Assembly (NCBI RefSeq): GCF_018390575.1
Contig: NZ_JAHBCJ010000012.1
Span: 1 to 56,619 of the forward strand
DNA: 56,619 nucleotides
Source of the DNA: Bhargavaea massiliensis
Lineage (GTDB): Bacteria > Bacillota > Bacilli > Bacillales_A > Planococcaceae
Reading direction: 5' to 3'
Below are positions 49,549 to 56,619 of the stretch, piece by piece. The translations under genes and the position numbers were made by a program. Each line of letters begins with the position of its first letter. The stretch's first letter is position 1. A model generated the notes under the pieces. It saw nothing but the letters and a program-made list of their open reading frames with translations. It ran no database searches and had not been told where the DNA came from.

Positions 49549-50571
49549 ATGAAATTGATCCGAGAAAATGCGAAGAAATTCGAAGGCATTCCGCTGTCTG
49601 TCCTCGACCTGGTACAGGTCCGCGAAGAGGACACGCCGGCTGATGCAATAGAAAACAGCGCGAAGCTGATCCGCCGTGCGGATGAGCTCGGCTTCAACCG
49701 TTATTGGCTCGCCGAGCACCATAATTTTGAAGGCATCGCGAGTTCTGCAACAGCCGTACTGATTGGCCGTCTTGCCTCGGAGTCGAAGGAGATCCGCGTC
49801 GGCTCCGGCGGGGTCATGTTGCCGAACCACGCGCCTCTGATCATTGCCGAGCAGTTCGGAACGCTCGATGCGATGTATCCGGGCCGAATCGACCTTGGTC
49901 TCGGACGTGCGCCCGGAACCGACCAGCAGACGATGTGGGCGCTCCGCCGGAATTTAAAAGGCGGGCCGGACGAGTTCCCTCGTGATGTGGCGGAACTTGA
50001 AGCTTACTTTGAAGGCGGGGAGGACATGCCTGTTCGGGCATTCCCTGGTGACGGACAGGATATTCCGATCTGGCTGCTGGGCTCGAGCGGCTTCAGCGCC
50101 CAGCTGGCTGCAAGGAAAGGCCTGCCGTTTTCGTTTGCCAGCCACTTTGCACCGGGTTATATGGATGCCGCGCTTGATCTGTACCGGAGCGGATTCGAGC
50201 CATCCGGGAAAATGGAAAAGCCTCACGCCATGCCGGGCGTCAATGTCCTCATTGCCGACACGCAGGAAGAGGCGGAGTACCTGATCACGACGCATATGCA
50301 GCAGTTCCTCTCCATCATCCGGAACAGCCGCGGAAAGATGCAGCCGCCGGTAGAGGATATCGAACAGCTTTGGACGCCGTATGAGCGCCAGTATGTCATG
50401 CAGACCCTCGATCCTCGGACTACGCTGTTCGGCACGAAAGACAAGGTCCGGGAAGGACTGCTCCGGCTCATTGAAGAGACGCAGGCGGACGAACTCATCG
50501 TCAACACCGTCGCCTACGATACCGACAAGCGGATCCGTTCCTACGAACTGCTTGCCGAAATGATGGATTAA
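49549..50571 (+). CDS. LLM-class flavin-dependent oxidoreductase
   Basis: The 340-residue luciferase-like monooxygenase has PLSVLDLVQVREEDTPADAI, FNRYWLAEHHNFEGIASSATAVLIGRLA, RVGSGGVMLPNHAPLIIAEQFGTLDAMYPGRIDLGLGRAPGTD and IWLLGSSGFSAQLAARKGLPFSFASHF. These place it in the group-1 alkanal-monooxygenase-like family, close to B. subtilis YhbW/YwcH. It uses reduced FMN and oxygen on an unknown substrate. RBS AGAGAGGGAG precedes ATG 49549. Single gene. Confidence 0.92.
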   Translation: MKLIRENAKKFEGIPLSVLDLVQVREEDTPADAIENSAKLIRRADELGFNRYWLAEHHNFEGIASSATAVLIGRLASESKEIRVGSGGVMLPNHAPLIIAEQFGTLDAMYPGRIDLGLGRAPGTDQQTMWALRRNLKGGPDEFPRDVAELEAYFEGGEDMPVRAFPGDGQDIPIWLLGSSGFSAQLAARKGLPFSFASHFAPGYMDAALDLYRSGFEPSGKMEKPHAMPGVNVLIADTQEEAEYLITTHMQQFLSIIRNSRGKMQPPVEDIEQLWTPYERQYVMQTLDPRTTLFGTKDKVREGLLRLIEETQADELIVNTVAYDTDKRIRSYELLAEMMD

Positions 50572-50576
50572 CGCAA

Positions 50577-50606
50577 AGACCCACTGCCTGAGCGGCAGTG
50601 GGTCTG
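50577..50606. terminator. Bidirectional terminator between the LLM and BASS genes
   Basis: AGACCCACTGCC / GGCAGTGGGTCT is a perfect 12-bp stem. Confidence 0.85.
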
Positions 50607-50611
50607 TTTGT

Positions 50612-51580
50612 TTATTTGGCGACAGCATCTGCAGGAACGATCGGATCGGGTTCCGGTGCGTCCTTTTTCGACCATATCGTGGCCAGGATAGGTCCGGAAA
50701 TGTTGTGCCAGATGGCTCCCCATACACTCGGGAGCGCTGCAAGCGGGCTGAAGTGGGCGGTTGCGAGCGCGACGCCCAATCCGGAGTTTTGCATTCCGAC
50801 TTCGAGCGAAATCGCACGGCGGTCGTTTTCATTCAAACCGAATGCACGGGCAAGCAGGTAGCCAAACAACAGGCCGGCACTGTTATGAAGGAATACCGCA
50901 ATGAAGACAATGAATCCGGAGGACGTGACGTTTCCTGCATTGGCTGCCGTGACGGCCATGACGATGACCAGGATAGCGAAAACCGAAATCAGCGGAACGA
51001 CTGCGATACTTTTCTGGACGAGTCCCGGAAGAAAACGCCGGACGATCAGACCGAGAGCAATCGGGACGATGATCACTTGGACAATGGACATGAACATCGA
51101 CTTTGCATCGACAGGGAGCCATTGCCCCGCGAGAAGCAGGAGGATAGCGGGAGTCGCTATCGGCGCCAATAGCGTCGAAAATGAGGTCATTGCGACGGAC
51201 AGCGCCACGTTCCCCTTGGCGAGATAGACCATCACGTTGGAAGCTGTTCCGCCAGGCACGCATCCGAGAAGAACGAGTCCGGCTGCAAGCTCTGCCGGCA
51301 GCTGCAGGAGCGTGGCAATGACAAAAGCAGTTAGCGGCATGACCGTGTATTGAAGCAGCACGCCGGTAATGACCGGAATCGGATTTGTGACGACGAGCTT
51401 GAAATCTACCGGCTTAAGGGTGAGCCCCATGCCGAACATGACGACTCCAAGAAGGATGGTGATGTAAGCGCCAAAGGGAAGAAACGGATCCGGTACCAAA
51501 AATGCAATAACAGCCGCTGCAATGACAAAGAAGGCGAAGTTCCGGCCGGCAAATGCGCTGATGGATTCAAGGGCCCTCAT
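50612..51580 (-). CDS. Bile acid:sodium symporter (BASS) family transporter
   Basis: The 322-residue membrane protein has about ten helices. Visible family features are the GVVMFGMGLTLKPVDFKLV segment, LVLLGCVPGGTASNVMVYLAKGNVALSVAMTSFSTLLAP at the Na+-site crossover, and GLLFGYLLARAFGL and EVGMQNSGLGVALA near the end. Bacterial members such as YocS transport organic anions including pantoate and keto acids. It is coupled to the upstream GlcD-like oxidase gene (stop TAA immediately followed by ATG, with GGAGG inside the oxidase end), so a hydroxy or keto acid substrate is likely. Confidence 0.9.
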   Translation of the reverse strand: MRALESISAFAGRNFAFFVIAAAVIAFLVPDPFLPFGAYITILLGVVMFGMGLTLKPVDFKLVVTNPIPVITGVLLQYTVMPLTAFVIATLLQLPAELAAGLVLLGCVPGGTASNVMVYLAKGNVALSVAMTSFSTLLAPIATPAILLLLAGQWLPVDAKSMFMSIVQVIIVPIALGLIVRRFLPGLVQKSIAVVPLISVFAILVIVMAVTAANAGNVTSSGFIVFIAVFLHNSAGLLFGYLLARAFGLNENDRRAISLEVGMQNSGLGVALATAHFSPLAALPSVWGAIWHNISGPILATIWSKKDAPEPDPIVPADAVAK

Positions 51581-52978
51581 TTAAACATCCTCCTTAAATG
51601 GGCTGAACAGCTTGCCCGGATTCATCAGATTGTCCGGGTCGAGCGCCCGCTTGATCGTTTCCATGACTGCCAAAGCAGCCCCATGCTCACGAGCCTGGTA
51701 TTTCAGTTTTCCGACGCCGACGCCATGCTCACCGGTACAAGTGCCGTTACGGTCCAGCGCATAACCGACGATGGCTTCGTTCAATTGTTCGGATTTCATA
51801 ACTTCCTCCGGATTGTTCATATCAATCATGAGAATGATATGGAAGTTCCCGTCACCCACATGGCCGGTAATGCCGCCGATCAGGCCCAGCTTGTCCACTG
51901 TTTCCCGTGCGTGGTGCACCGCTCCGGCCAGTTCGGAAATCGGAACACAGACGTCCGTGACCATCATTTTGCGTCCCGGGTGGCTGTGGATATAGGAATA
52001 GGCAAGGTGATGACGGGCTTCCCACAGCCGGTTCATGCCTTCCTGGTCCATTTCGAACTCCAGGTTTTCGCAGCCGAGGTCGGAGACAATTTCCTCTGTA
52101 AACTCGATGTCCTGCCGGAGTCCGGCCTCGTTGCCGCTGAACTCGAGAAAAAGGGTTGGCTTCACCGGATAATGGGTTCCGGCATGACGGTTGACCTGCT
52201 GCATCGATGGTTCGTCGACCAGTTCCACACGGGAGATCGGCACACCGGCCTGCTGGATTGAGACGACTGCGGTCACTGCGTTATCGATCGTCGGAAAGGA
52301 AGCTCTTGCCGCGGCAATCTGCTCCGGGATTCCGTACACGCGGAGGGTCAGCTCGGTAAAGCAGCCGAGTGTTCCTTCAGAACCGATGAACAGGCCGTTC
52401 AGATGAAGGCCTGAGGCCGACTTGGCCGCAAGGCTCCCGGTATGGATGACCGTTCCGTCTGCAAGAACCACTTCAAGGTCACGTACCTGGTCACGCATGA
52501 CACCATATTTCACTGTCGTTGTGCCGCTGGCATTCGTTGCCGCCATGCCGCCGAGTGTGGCATCGGCACCAGGGTCGACGGAAAAGAAGAGGCCCCGTCT
52601 TTTCAGTTCTTTATTTAGCTGGGTTCTCGTGACTCCCGGCTGAACCTTCACAAGAAAGTCATCTTCACGGATTTCCAAAATCTTGTTCATTAAAGAAAAG
52701 TCGATGGTAATGCCGCCATTGTAAGGGATCACATGGCCTTCGAGGCTGGAGCCGAGGCCGAAGGGAACAATCGGTATTTTGTGCTTGGCCGCTATCTTGA
52801 CGATTGAACTCACTTCATCCGTCGTCTCCGGGAAAACCACAATGTCCGCCGGCCGGACGGCATGGTAGGATTCATCCCTCCCATGCAGATCACGGACGGT
52901 GTCATTAGCCGTAGCGCGCTCGACACCGAGTAGTTGTTTTAGTTCATCCAAAATCAGTTCAGTTGATTGTACAGCCAA
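51581..52978 (-). CDS. FAD-linked 2-hydroxyacid oxidase (glycolate oxidase GlcD / D-lactate dehydrogenase type)
   Basis: The 465-residue flavoprotein is of the VAO/PCMH family. The FAD-binding PFGLGSSLEGHVIPYNGG, VDPGADATLGGMAATNASGTTTVKYG and LFIGSEGTLG blocks, and the C-terminal GHVGDGNFH and TCTGEHGVGVGKL metal/substrate motifs, are present. It oxidises D-lactate, glycolate or a related 2-hydroxyacid to the keto acid. The start is TTG 52978, nine bases after AAGGAG. A near-perfect cre site lies 106 bp upstream (53084-53097), suggesting catabolite repression. First gene of a two-gene operon with the BASS transporter. Confidence 0.9.
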   Translation of the reverse strand: MAVQSTELILDELKQLLGVERATANDTVRDLHGRDESYHAVRPADIVVFPETTDEVSSIVKIAAKHKIPIVPFGLGSSLEGHVIPYNGGITIDFSLMNKILEIREDDFLVKVQPGVTRTQLNKELKRRGLFFSVDPGADATLGGMAATNASGTTTVKYGVMRDQVRDLEVVLADGTVIHTGSLAAKSASGLHLNGLFIGSEGTLGCFTELTLRVYGIPEQIAAARASFPTIDNAVTAVVSIQQAGVPISRVELVDEPSMQQVNRHAGTHYPVKPTLFLEFSGNEAGLRQDIEFTEEIVSDLGCENLEFEMDQEGMNRLWEARHHLAYSYIHSHPGRKMMVTDVCVPISELAGAVHHARETVDKLGLIGGITGHVGDGNFHIILMIDMNNPEEVMKSEQLNEAIVGYALDRNGTCTGEHGVGVGKLKYQAREHGAALAVMETIKRALDPDNLMNPGKLFSPFKEDV

Positions 52979-53083
52979 AGTGACCCACTCCTTTTCCTGT
53001 TGCAGCTTGCCAAAGATGAATAATACAGAAAATTATACATGGACATTTTTGAATTTCAAGGCGATTTGAAAAGTATCTACTAC

Positions 53084-53097
53084 TAAAAACGCTTTCA
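53084..53097 (-). promoter_or_regulatory. cre-like CcpA site
   Basis: TAAAAACGCTTTCA is one base from TGAAAACGCTTTCA. It lies between the divergent GlcD-like and YhcN-like genes; control of the oxidase is the more plausible role. Confidence 0.55.
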
Positions 53098-53183
53098 TTT
53101 GAGGTTGCGTAAAGGAAATTAAAATCCGCTACATAATCGGGGAGGAAAAAGCCATCATAGACAAAAAGGAAAGGAGGAAAAAC

Positions 53184-53735
53184 ATGAACAAGTTTCTTTT
53201 GGGTCTTGCTTCCCTCACACTCGTGCTCGGTCTTGCGGCATGTGGAGGCAATAACGAGGATCCGTCCACAACGTCAAATGGCCATGAAGAAAACGATGTC
53301 GGCATGGACACAAACAATGACCAGAACGGCAGCAACCCGGACAATGGCGCAATGGATGAAAATAATGGCGGGCAAAACGGCAACAATGGCGGAGAAGGGG
53401 ACGCAAACAACCTTGAACACGACCAGGAAATAGCTGACCGGGTGTCCACTGTTGAAGGCGTGGAAGGTGCAACCGTCCTAATGTCAGCAAATAATGCGTA
53501 TGTGGCCGTCAATCTTGCTGAAGGAACTGAAGAGACCGATGACCTGAAAACGAAAATCAGCGATGAAGTAAAGGCAGCCAAGCCGGACACGGAAAATGTG
53601 TACGTTTCGGCTGACCCGGACTTCACGAGGCAATTCGAGGATTATGGAAAAAGAATCGAACAGGGCGATCCTGTGGAAGGATTCTTTGACGAATTCAGCG
53701 ATCTGGTAAGAAGAACATTCCCTGACGCAAAGTGA
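53184..53735 (+). CDS. YhcN/YlaJ family sporulation lipoprotein
   Basis: The 183-residue lipoprotein has lipobox GLAAC followed by a low-complexity Asn/Gly/Asp-rich linker (about residues 25-75), then the YhcN/YlaJ domain (EIADRVSTVEGVEGATVLMSANNAYVAVNL, DPDFTRQFEDYGKRI). B. subtilis relatives are made in the forespore and found in the spore membrane. RBS AAGGAGG precedes ATG 53184. Monocistronic with terminator 53779. Confidence 0.88.
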   Translation: MNKFLLGLASLTLVLGLAACGGNNEDPSTTSNGHEENDVGMDTNNDQNGSNPDNGAMDENNGGQNGNNGGEGDANNLEHDQEIADRVSTVEGVEGATVLMSANNAYVAVNLAEGTEETDDLKTKISDEVKAAKPDTENVYVSADPDFTRQFEDYGKRIEQGDPVEGFFDEFSDLVRRTFPDAK

Positions 53736-53778
53736 TCTTGCAGGATGTTGGAAGGCGATTAGAAGCCCGGATATTGGG

Positions 53779-53819
53779 ACAAAGCCGAAACGGGTCTATT
53801 GACCTGTTTCGGCTTTGTT
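53779..53819 (+). terminator. Terminator of the YhcN-like gene
   Basis: ACAAAGCCGAAACGGGTC / GACCTGTTTCGGCTTTGT is an 18-bp stem with one G-T pair, followed by TGTTG. It has no long T-run but the stem is strong. Confidence 0.75.
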
Positions 53820-53976
53820 GTGCTGCAGTCTTGGCTGTTTAGACTTTGTAATTGTGAACTTTTATTGAATTTCACAATCCTGCTGTTTTTCGACAAACAT
53901 TGCACAAATCGCGTTGTATGATGAACAAGCTGCTTTAAACCATCATAATCATACAAAACATGGAGGCAAATTGAAC

Positions 53977-54144
53977 ATGGATGTGTCGAAGAAGATTTTG
54001 AAAAATCGGATTTACTGCCGGAGGATGATCATGTACTGGAAAGCGCGACAATTCGGGCTCACTCATCCGAAAACCGTCGAATGCAGCCAGATGCTGGATA
54101 ACTTGCTGAACAGATATCAGAAGTTCGACCAACATGTTTCCTGA
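53977..54144 (+). CDS. Spo0E-like aspartyl-phosphate phosphatase
   Basis: The 55-residue helical-hairpin protein ends with the Spo0E family signature SQMLDNLLNRYQKF; the first helix ILKNRIYCRRMIMYWK and the turn FGLTHPKTVE also fit. Such proteins dephosphorylate Spo0A~P and delay sporulation. The start is ATG 53977, about ten bases after GGAGG; an in-frame TTG at 53971 is possible. The longer frame from 53914 would run through the ribosome site. Its terminator is followed immediately by an IS1182-type end. Confidence 0.8.
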   Translation: MDVSKKILKNRIYCRRMIMYWKARQFGLTHPKTVECSQMLDNLLNRYQKFDQHVS

Positions 54145-54162
54145 CCAGTTGATAATATGGAA

Positions 54163-54192
54163 AAGGCGCCGATCCATGAAGACCGGCGCCTT
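54163..54192 (+). terminator. Terminator hairpin of the Spo0E-like gene, IS-invaded
   Basis: AAGGCGCCG / CGGCGCCTT stem. The next base (54193) begins the IS1182-type end CAGACTG, so the native T-run has been displaced. Confidence 0.75.
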
Positions 54193-54530
54193 CAGACTGT
54201 AGACAAAGTGAGTGTAATACTCCTTTGTCTGCAGTTTTTTATTCCTGAAAATCCAGCGGATTTCCGCTGCGAGCCCTTGTCGCTCAACGCTCCGCTAGTC
54301 CGCGGGCGTTGCCTTAGCCGATGACAACACGCAGATTCGCATCTGCGTGCAAAAGCGCAGCGTTAAGCGGCAGGCAATTAATGACTGGCGTCTGTGCGCA
54401 TCGCGTAGCGGAAGATCTTCTGCGCGCAAAAGCGCAAGCGTTACGAAGCATTGCGCAACATCCTGCGGGGGTCTTCGGCTAACGCTTTTCCCGCAGGTGT
54501 CTCCGACCCTTCGCTTCAATCTGCGTAGAG
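54193..54530 (+). mobile_element. IS1182-type end fragment (partial copy)
   Basis: It starts with CAGACTGTAGACAAAG and shares with the element at 35482-36478 (read inverted) the hairpin GACAAAG...CTTTGTC, the TTTCCGCTGC segment, CCGCGGGCGTTGCCTTAG, and GGTCTTCGGCTAACGC with TTTTCCCGCAGGTGTCTC. About 140 bp of unrelated sequence with its own direct repeat (GCAAAAGCGCA) interrupts it. No transposase and no opposite end are present. It is a truncated IS, or a MITE-like derivative. Confidence 0.65.
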
Positions 54531-54605
54531 CTCGTTAAGATGACAGTTGCTCTCATATGGGATCAAATAAATACCACTCCTGATGACCTGCGGCGACCTT
54601 CAATA

Positions 54606-54654
54606 GAAAAACCCGCCATAGTCACGTTTGGATTCAACGCAGACTATGACGGGC
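54606..54654 (-). terminator. Terminator of the tRNA-Arg gene
   Basis: On the minus strand CCCGTCATAGTC pairs with GACTATGGCGGG (one mismatch or wobble), followed by TTTTT. It lies 14 bp after the tRNA 3' end. Confidence 0.8.
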
Positions 54655-54667
54655 TTTTAACGATTAG

Positions 54668-54741
54668 CGTCCCAGGGGAGATTCGAACTCCCGACCTACA
54701 GCTTAGGAGGCTGTTGCTCTATCCTGCTGAGCTACCAGGAC
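54668..54741 (-). tRNA. tRNA-Arg (anticodon CCT)
   Basis: The minus strand folds into a full cloverleaf of 74 nt: 5' GTCCTGG acceptor strand pairing with CTGGGAC, D arm with AGCTCAG, anticodon stem ACAGC/GCTGT around the loop CTCCTAA (anticodon CCT, reads AGG) and T arm GGGAG-TTCGAAT-CTCCC. CCA is not encoded. An intrinsic terminator follows. Confidence 0.93.
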
Positions 54742-54956
54742 ATGATATAACGACCTTTCTTATTATACATGAAACGTCAGTCAGAACAAAGGGGGAAATT
54801 CAGATCGTGCATATGGAGTTTGCGAATGGGGGTGGAATACTCCGATGATGCAAAATTTCCTGACATTTTACCATGAATTTTGCCTTTACCATTAAAAATT
54901 TTTCGACTATGATCGATACAGCGCTTTCATATTTTTTCTGAGGGGGGTTCAGAATT

Positions 54957-56426
54957 ATGAATTCTATTGAGAATAAGCAAGATCAAGGCAGCAAGCAGCG
55001 GGAATTCGGCATCTTCTGGGCTCTGCTACCTTTAATAATCATGATCGGTGTCATGCTTTACACCGTTGTCGGCCTTGAACAGGGACCGCATATTCCGTTG
55101 ATCGTCGGAACCGTTACAGCGGCGCTTGTCGCGCTTAAAGGCGGATTTAAGTGGAAAGAAATTGAGGAAATGATGTACAAGGGGATCCGTCTTGCACTTC
55201 CGGCGGTTGTTATCATTATCCTTGTCGGGTTGATCATCGGTTCCTGGATGGGCGGCGGAATCGTCGCTTCCATGATCTTCTATGGGCTTCAACTTCTGAA
55301 TCCTTCGTTTTTCCTGGTCGCTATCTGCCTGATCTGTGCTATTGCTTCCATTGCGATCGGAAGCTCCTGGTCTACGATGGGAACAATCGGTGTGGCGGGG
55401 ATGGGCATCGGGATGGCCATGGGGATTTCTCCGGGGATGGTGGCAGGCGCGGTCATTTCGGGTGCCTATTTTGGTGACAAGCTGTCTCCGCTTTCGGATA
55501 CGACCAACCTTGCTTCCGGGCTCACGGATACGGATCTGTTTGACCATATTAAGCACATGTTGTGGACCACGATCCCTGCTCTAGTCATTGCCCTCGGGGT
55601 GTATGCGCTCCTTGGCCAAAATGTAAGCGGGAACATCGATGCTGAACAAATTGCAACGACTGCCTCCGTCATGCAGGAAAATTTCCTGATCTCGCCTTGG
55701 CTCCTGCTCATTCCGGTTCTGGTCATCGGAATGGTGGCGATGAAGGTTCCGGCCATTCCGGCGCTTGTCGTCGGAGCGGTACTCGGATTCCTCTCCCAGC
55801 TGTTCGTTCAGGGAGACACGGTCACGGTGGCACTGACCGCATTGCAGGAAGGCTACGCAATCGAAACCGGCAATGCACTTGTCGATGATCTGTTTAATGG
55901 CGGAGGCCTGGATTCGATGATGTATACGGTCAGCATGACCATTGTGGCGATGACGTTCGGCGGAATCCTGGAGTACTCGGGCATGCTCAAGTCCATCATG
56001 AACCAAGTGATGAAACTTGTCCGGAACACAGGATCGCTCATTGCTTCCACGATCAGTGCCGCTTTCATTACGAATGCTACTTGCGCCGAGCAGTACATCT
56101 CGATTGTGGTTCCTTCCCGGATGTTCGCAAACACATACCGGAAGATGGGGCTCGCTTCGAAAAACCTTTCGAGAGCGCTTGAAGACGGCGGGACACTCAC
56201 TTCGGTCTTTATCCCGTGGAATACGTGCGGCGTGTTTATCTTCGGAACACTCGGAGTCGGTGTCGTTGAATACGGTCCATATGCCCTGGTGAACCTGCTG
56301 TGTCCGATTATCTCCATCATCTACGCGTTTACCGGTTTTACAATCGCGAAGATTGATGAGGGAGGCGGCGGGACCGGCGGCAAGAAAGAGCCGGCTGAAG
56401 TGAATACAGAACTCCAACACGTATAA
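54957..56426 (+). CDS. NhaC family Na+/H+ antiporter
   Basis: The 489-residue membrane protein has about 12 helices. NhaC features include WALLPLIIMIGVMLY, the GSSWSTMGTIGVAGMGIG block, GAVISGAYFGDKLSPLSDTTNLASG and ITNATCAEQYISIVVPSRMF. It exports Na+ (or exchanges malate/lactate, as in MleN-type relatives) for protons. RBS GAGGGGGGTTC is strong. The terminator hairpin after the gene (56436-56458) is directly followed by another IS1182-type end. Confidence 0.92.
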   Translation: MNSIENKQDQGSKQREFGIFWALLPLIIMIGVMLYTVVGLEQGPHIPLIVGTVTAALVALKGGFKWKEIEEMMYKGIRLALPAVVIIILVGLIIGSWMGGGIVASMIFYGLQLLNPSFFLVAICLICAIASIAIGSSWSTMGTIGVAGMGIGMAMGISPGMVAGAVISGAYFGDKLSPLSDTTNLASGLTDTDLFDHIKHMLWTTIPALVIALGVYALLGQNVSGNIDAEQIATTASVMQENFLISPWLLLIPVLVIGMVAMKVPAIPALVVGAVLGFLSQLFVQGDTVTVALTALQEGYAIETGNALVDDLFNGGGLDSMMYTVSMTIVAMTFGGILEYSGMLKSIMNQVMKLVRNTGSLIASTISAAFITNATCAEQYISIVVPSRMFANTYRKMGLASKNLSRALEDGGTLTSVFIPWNTCGVFIFGTLGVGVVEYGPYALVNLLCPIISIIYAFTGFTIAKIDEGGGGTGGKKEPAEVNTELQHV

Positions 56427-56435
56427 AAAGTAAAA

Positions 56436-56458
56436 AGAAGCCCTGCAGATGGGCTTCT
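56436..56458 (+). terminator. Terminator hairpin of the NhaC gene, IS-invaded
   Basis: AGAAGCCC / GGGCTTCT stem. CAGACTG of the IS1182-type end starts at the next base, 56459. Confidence 0.75.
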
Positions 56459-56619
56459 CAGACTGTAGACAAAGTGAGTGTAATGCTCCTTTGTCTGCAG
56501 TTTTCTCTTTTCCTGAAAATCCTTCGGATTTCCGCTGCGGACCCTTGCTTACCAAAACTGAGTCTTGGTAGCAGGAAGAGCTTTGTTGGCCAACGCTGTC
56601 GCTTTTGGCCACAGACGCC
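56459..56619 (+). mobile_element. IS1182-type end, running off the window
   Basis: CAGACTGTAGACAAAG, the GACAAAG...CTTTGTC hairpin with a T-run and TTTCCGCTGC match the copies at 54193 and 36478. The sequence then diverges and continues past the window edge, so it may belong to a complete IS. Confidence 0.65.

Noticed and set aside
54540-54848. Plus-strand 102-aa reading frame
   Set aside because: It runs through the tRNA-Arg terminator and the antisense of the tRNA itself; no ribosome site or family similarity.

Overview
The window is about 56.6 kb from a moderately GC-rich, low-copy-repeat Firmicute chromosome. The gene set suggests a Bacillales member, probably Planococcaceae-like: a prkA-yhbH-spoVR triad, a Spo0E-type phosphatase, a YhcN-type lipoprotein, paiA-paiB, an MhqR-type operator, CcpA-type cre sites and YwqH/YwqI/LXG genes. 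Genus was not determined. The window opens on the 3' end of a 5S rRNA gene and its terminator.

Layout. 0-3 kb: an Mrr-like membrane nuclease; a compact type I toxin-antitoxin locus (31-aa holin-like peptide, convergent antisense RNA); an 884-bp AT-rich element with terminal inverted repeats and a perfect 9-bp target duplication; an AEC transporter. 3-14.8 kb: a peptide/aminobenzoyl-glutamate-type catabolic region (AbgT, amidohydrolase, M20 peptidase; then a regulator, MFS transporter, AbgB-like M20 peptidase and glutaminase), interrupted by two lipoprotein paralogues. 14.9-20.2 kb: a type VII secretion effector locus (YwqH-like, YwqI-like, LXG protein with a duplicated C-terminal domain) followed by three paralogous lipoproteins and a convergent 44-aa membrane protein. 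The lipoproteins and the 44-aa protein are relatives of those at 7.9-9.2 kb. 20.5-27 kb: a DAACS transporter, GNAT, MarR-PaiA-PaiB operon, DUF488, OsmC, YdhK-like lipoprotein, Cys-rich copper-binding-type protein, ferredoxin. 27.3-31.4 kb: a cre-controlled operon (small membrane protein, SSS symporter, acyl-CoA synthetase, MaoC). 31.5-38.3 kb: ilvE, a second AT-rich element related to the first, a YqcI/YcgG protein, a decayed IS1182-type element and an FtsH paralogue. 38.4-44.5 kb: nitronate monooxygenase, P-loop kinase-like protein, RecQ, TraB-family protein and an MhqR-boxed glyoxalase. 44.7-49.4 kb: prkA-yhbH-spoVR. 49.5-56.6 kb: LLM oxidoreductase, BASS transporter plus GlcD oxidase, YhcN lipoprotein, Spo0E, tRNA-Arg, NhaC antiporter and further IS1182-type ends.

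Four layers of structure lie outside ordinary genes. (1) Five intergenic arrays built on three unrelated core sequences have a 21-bp period (exact in four, one 3-bp slip in the fifth). (2) Two AT-rich cargo elements share TIRs and inward-facing terminators but carry different genes. (3) IS1182-type ends begin at the first base after terminator hairpins at every site seen, with a 24-bp palindromic duplication in one case. (4) A complete type I toxin-antitoxin layout includes long-range 5'-3' complementarity. The LXG locus with its amplified lipoproteins is the best candidate for a new toxin-immunity family. All functional statements rest on reading the sequence and recalled family knowledge; no database search was run.
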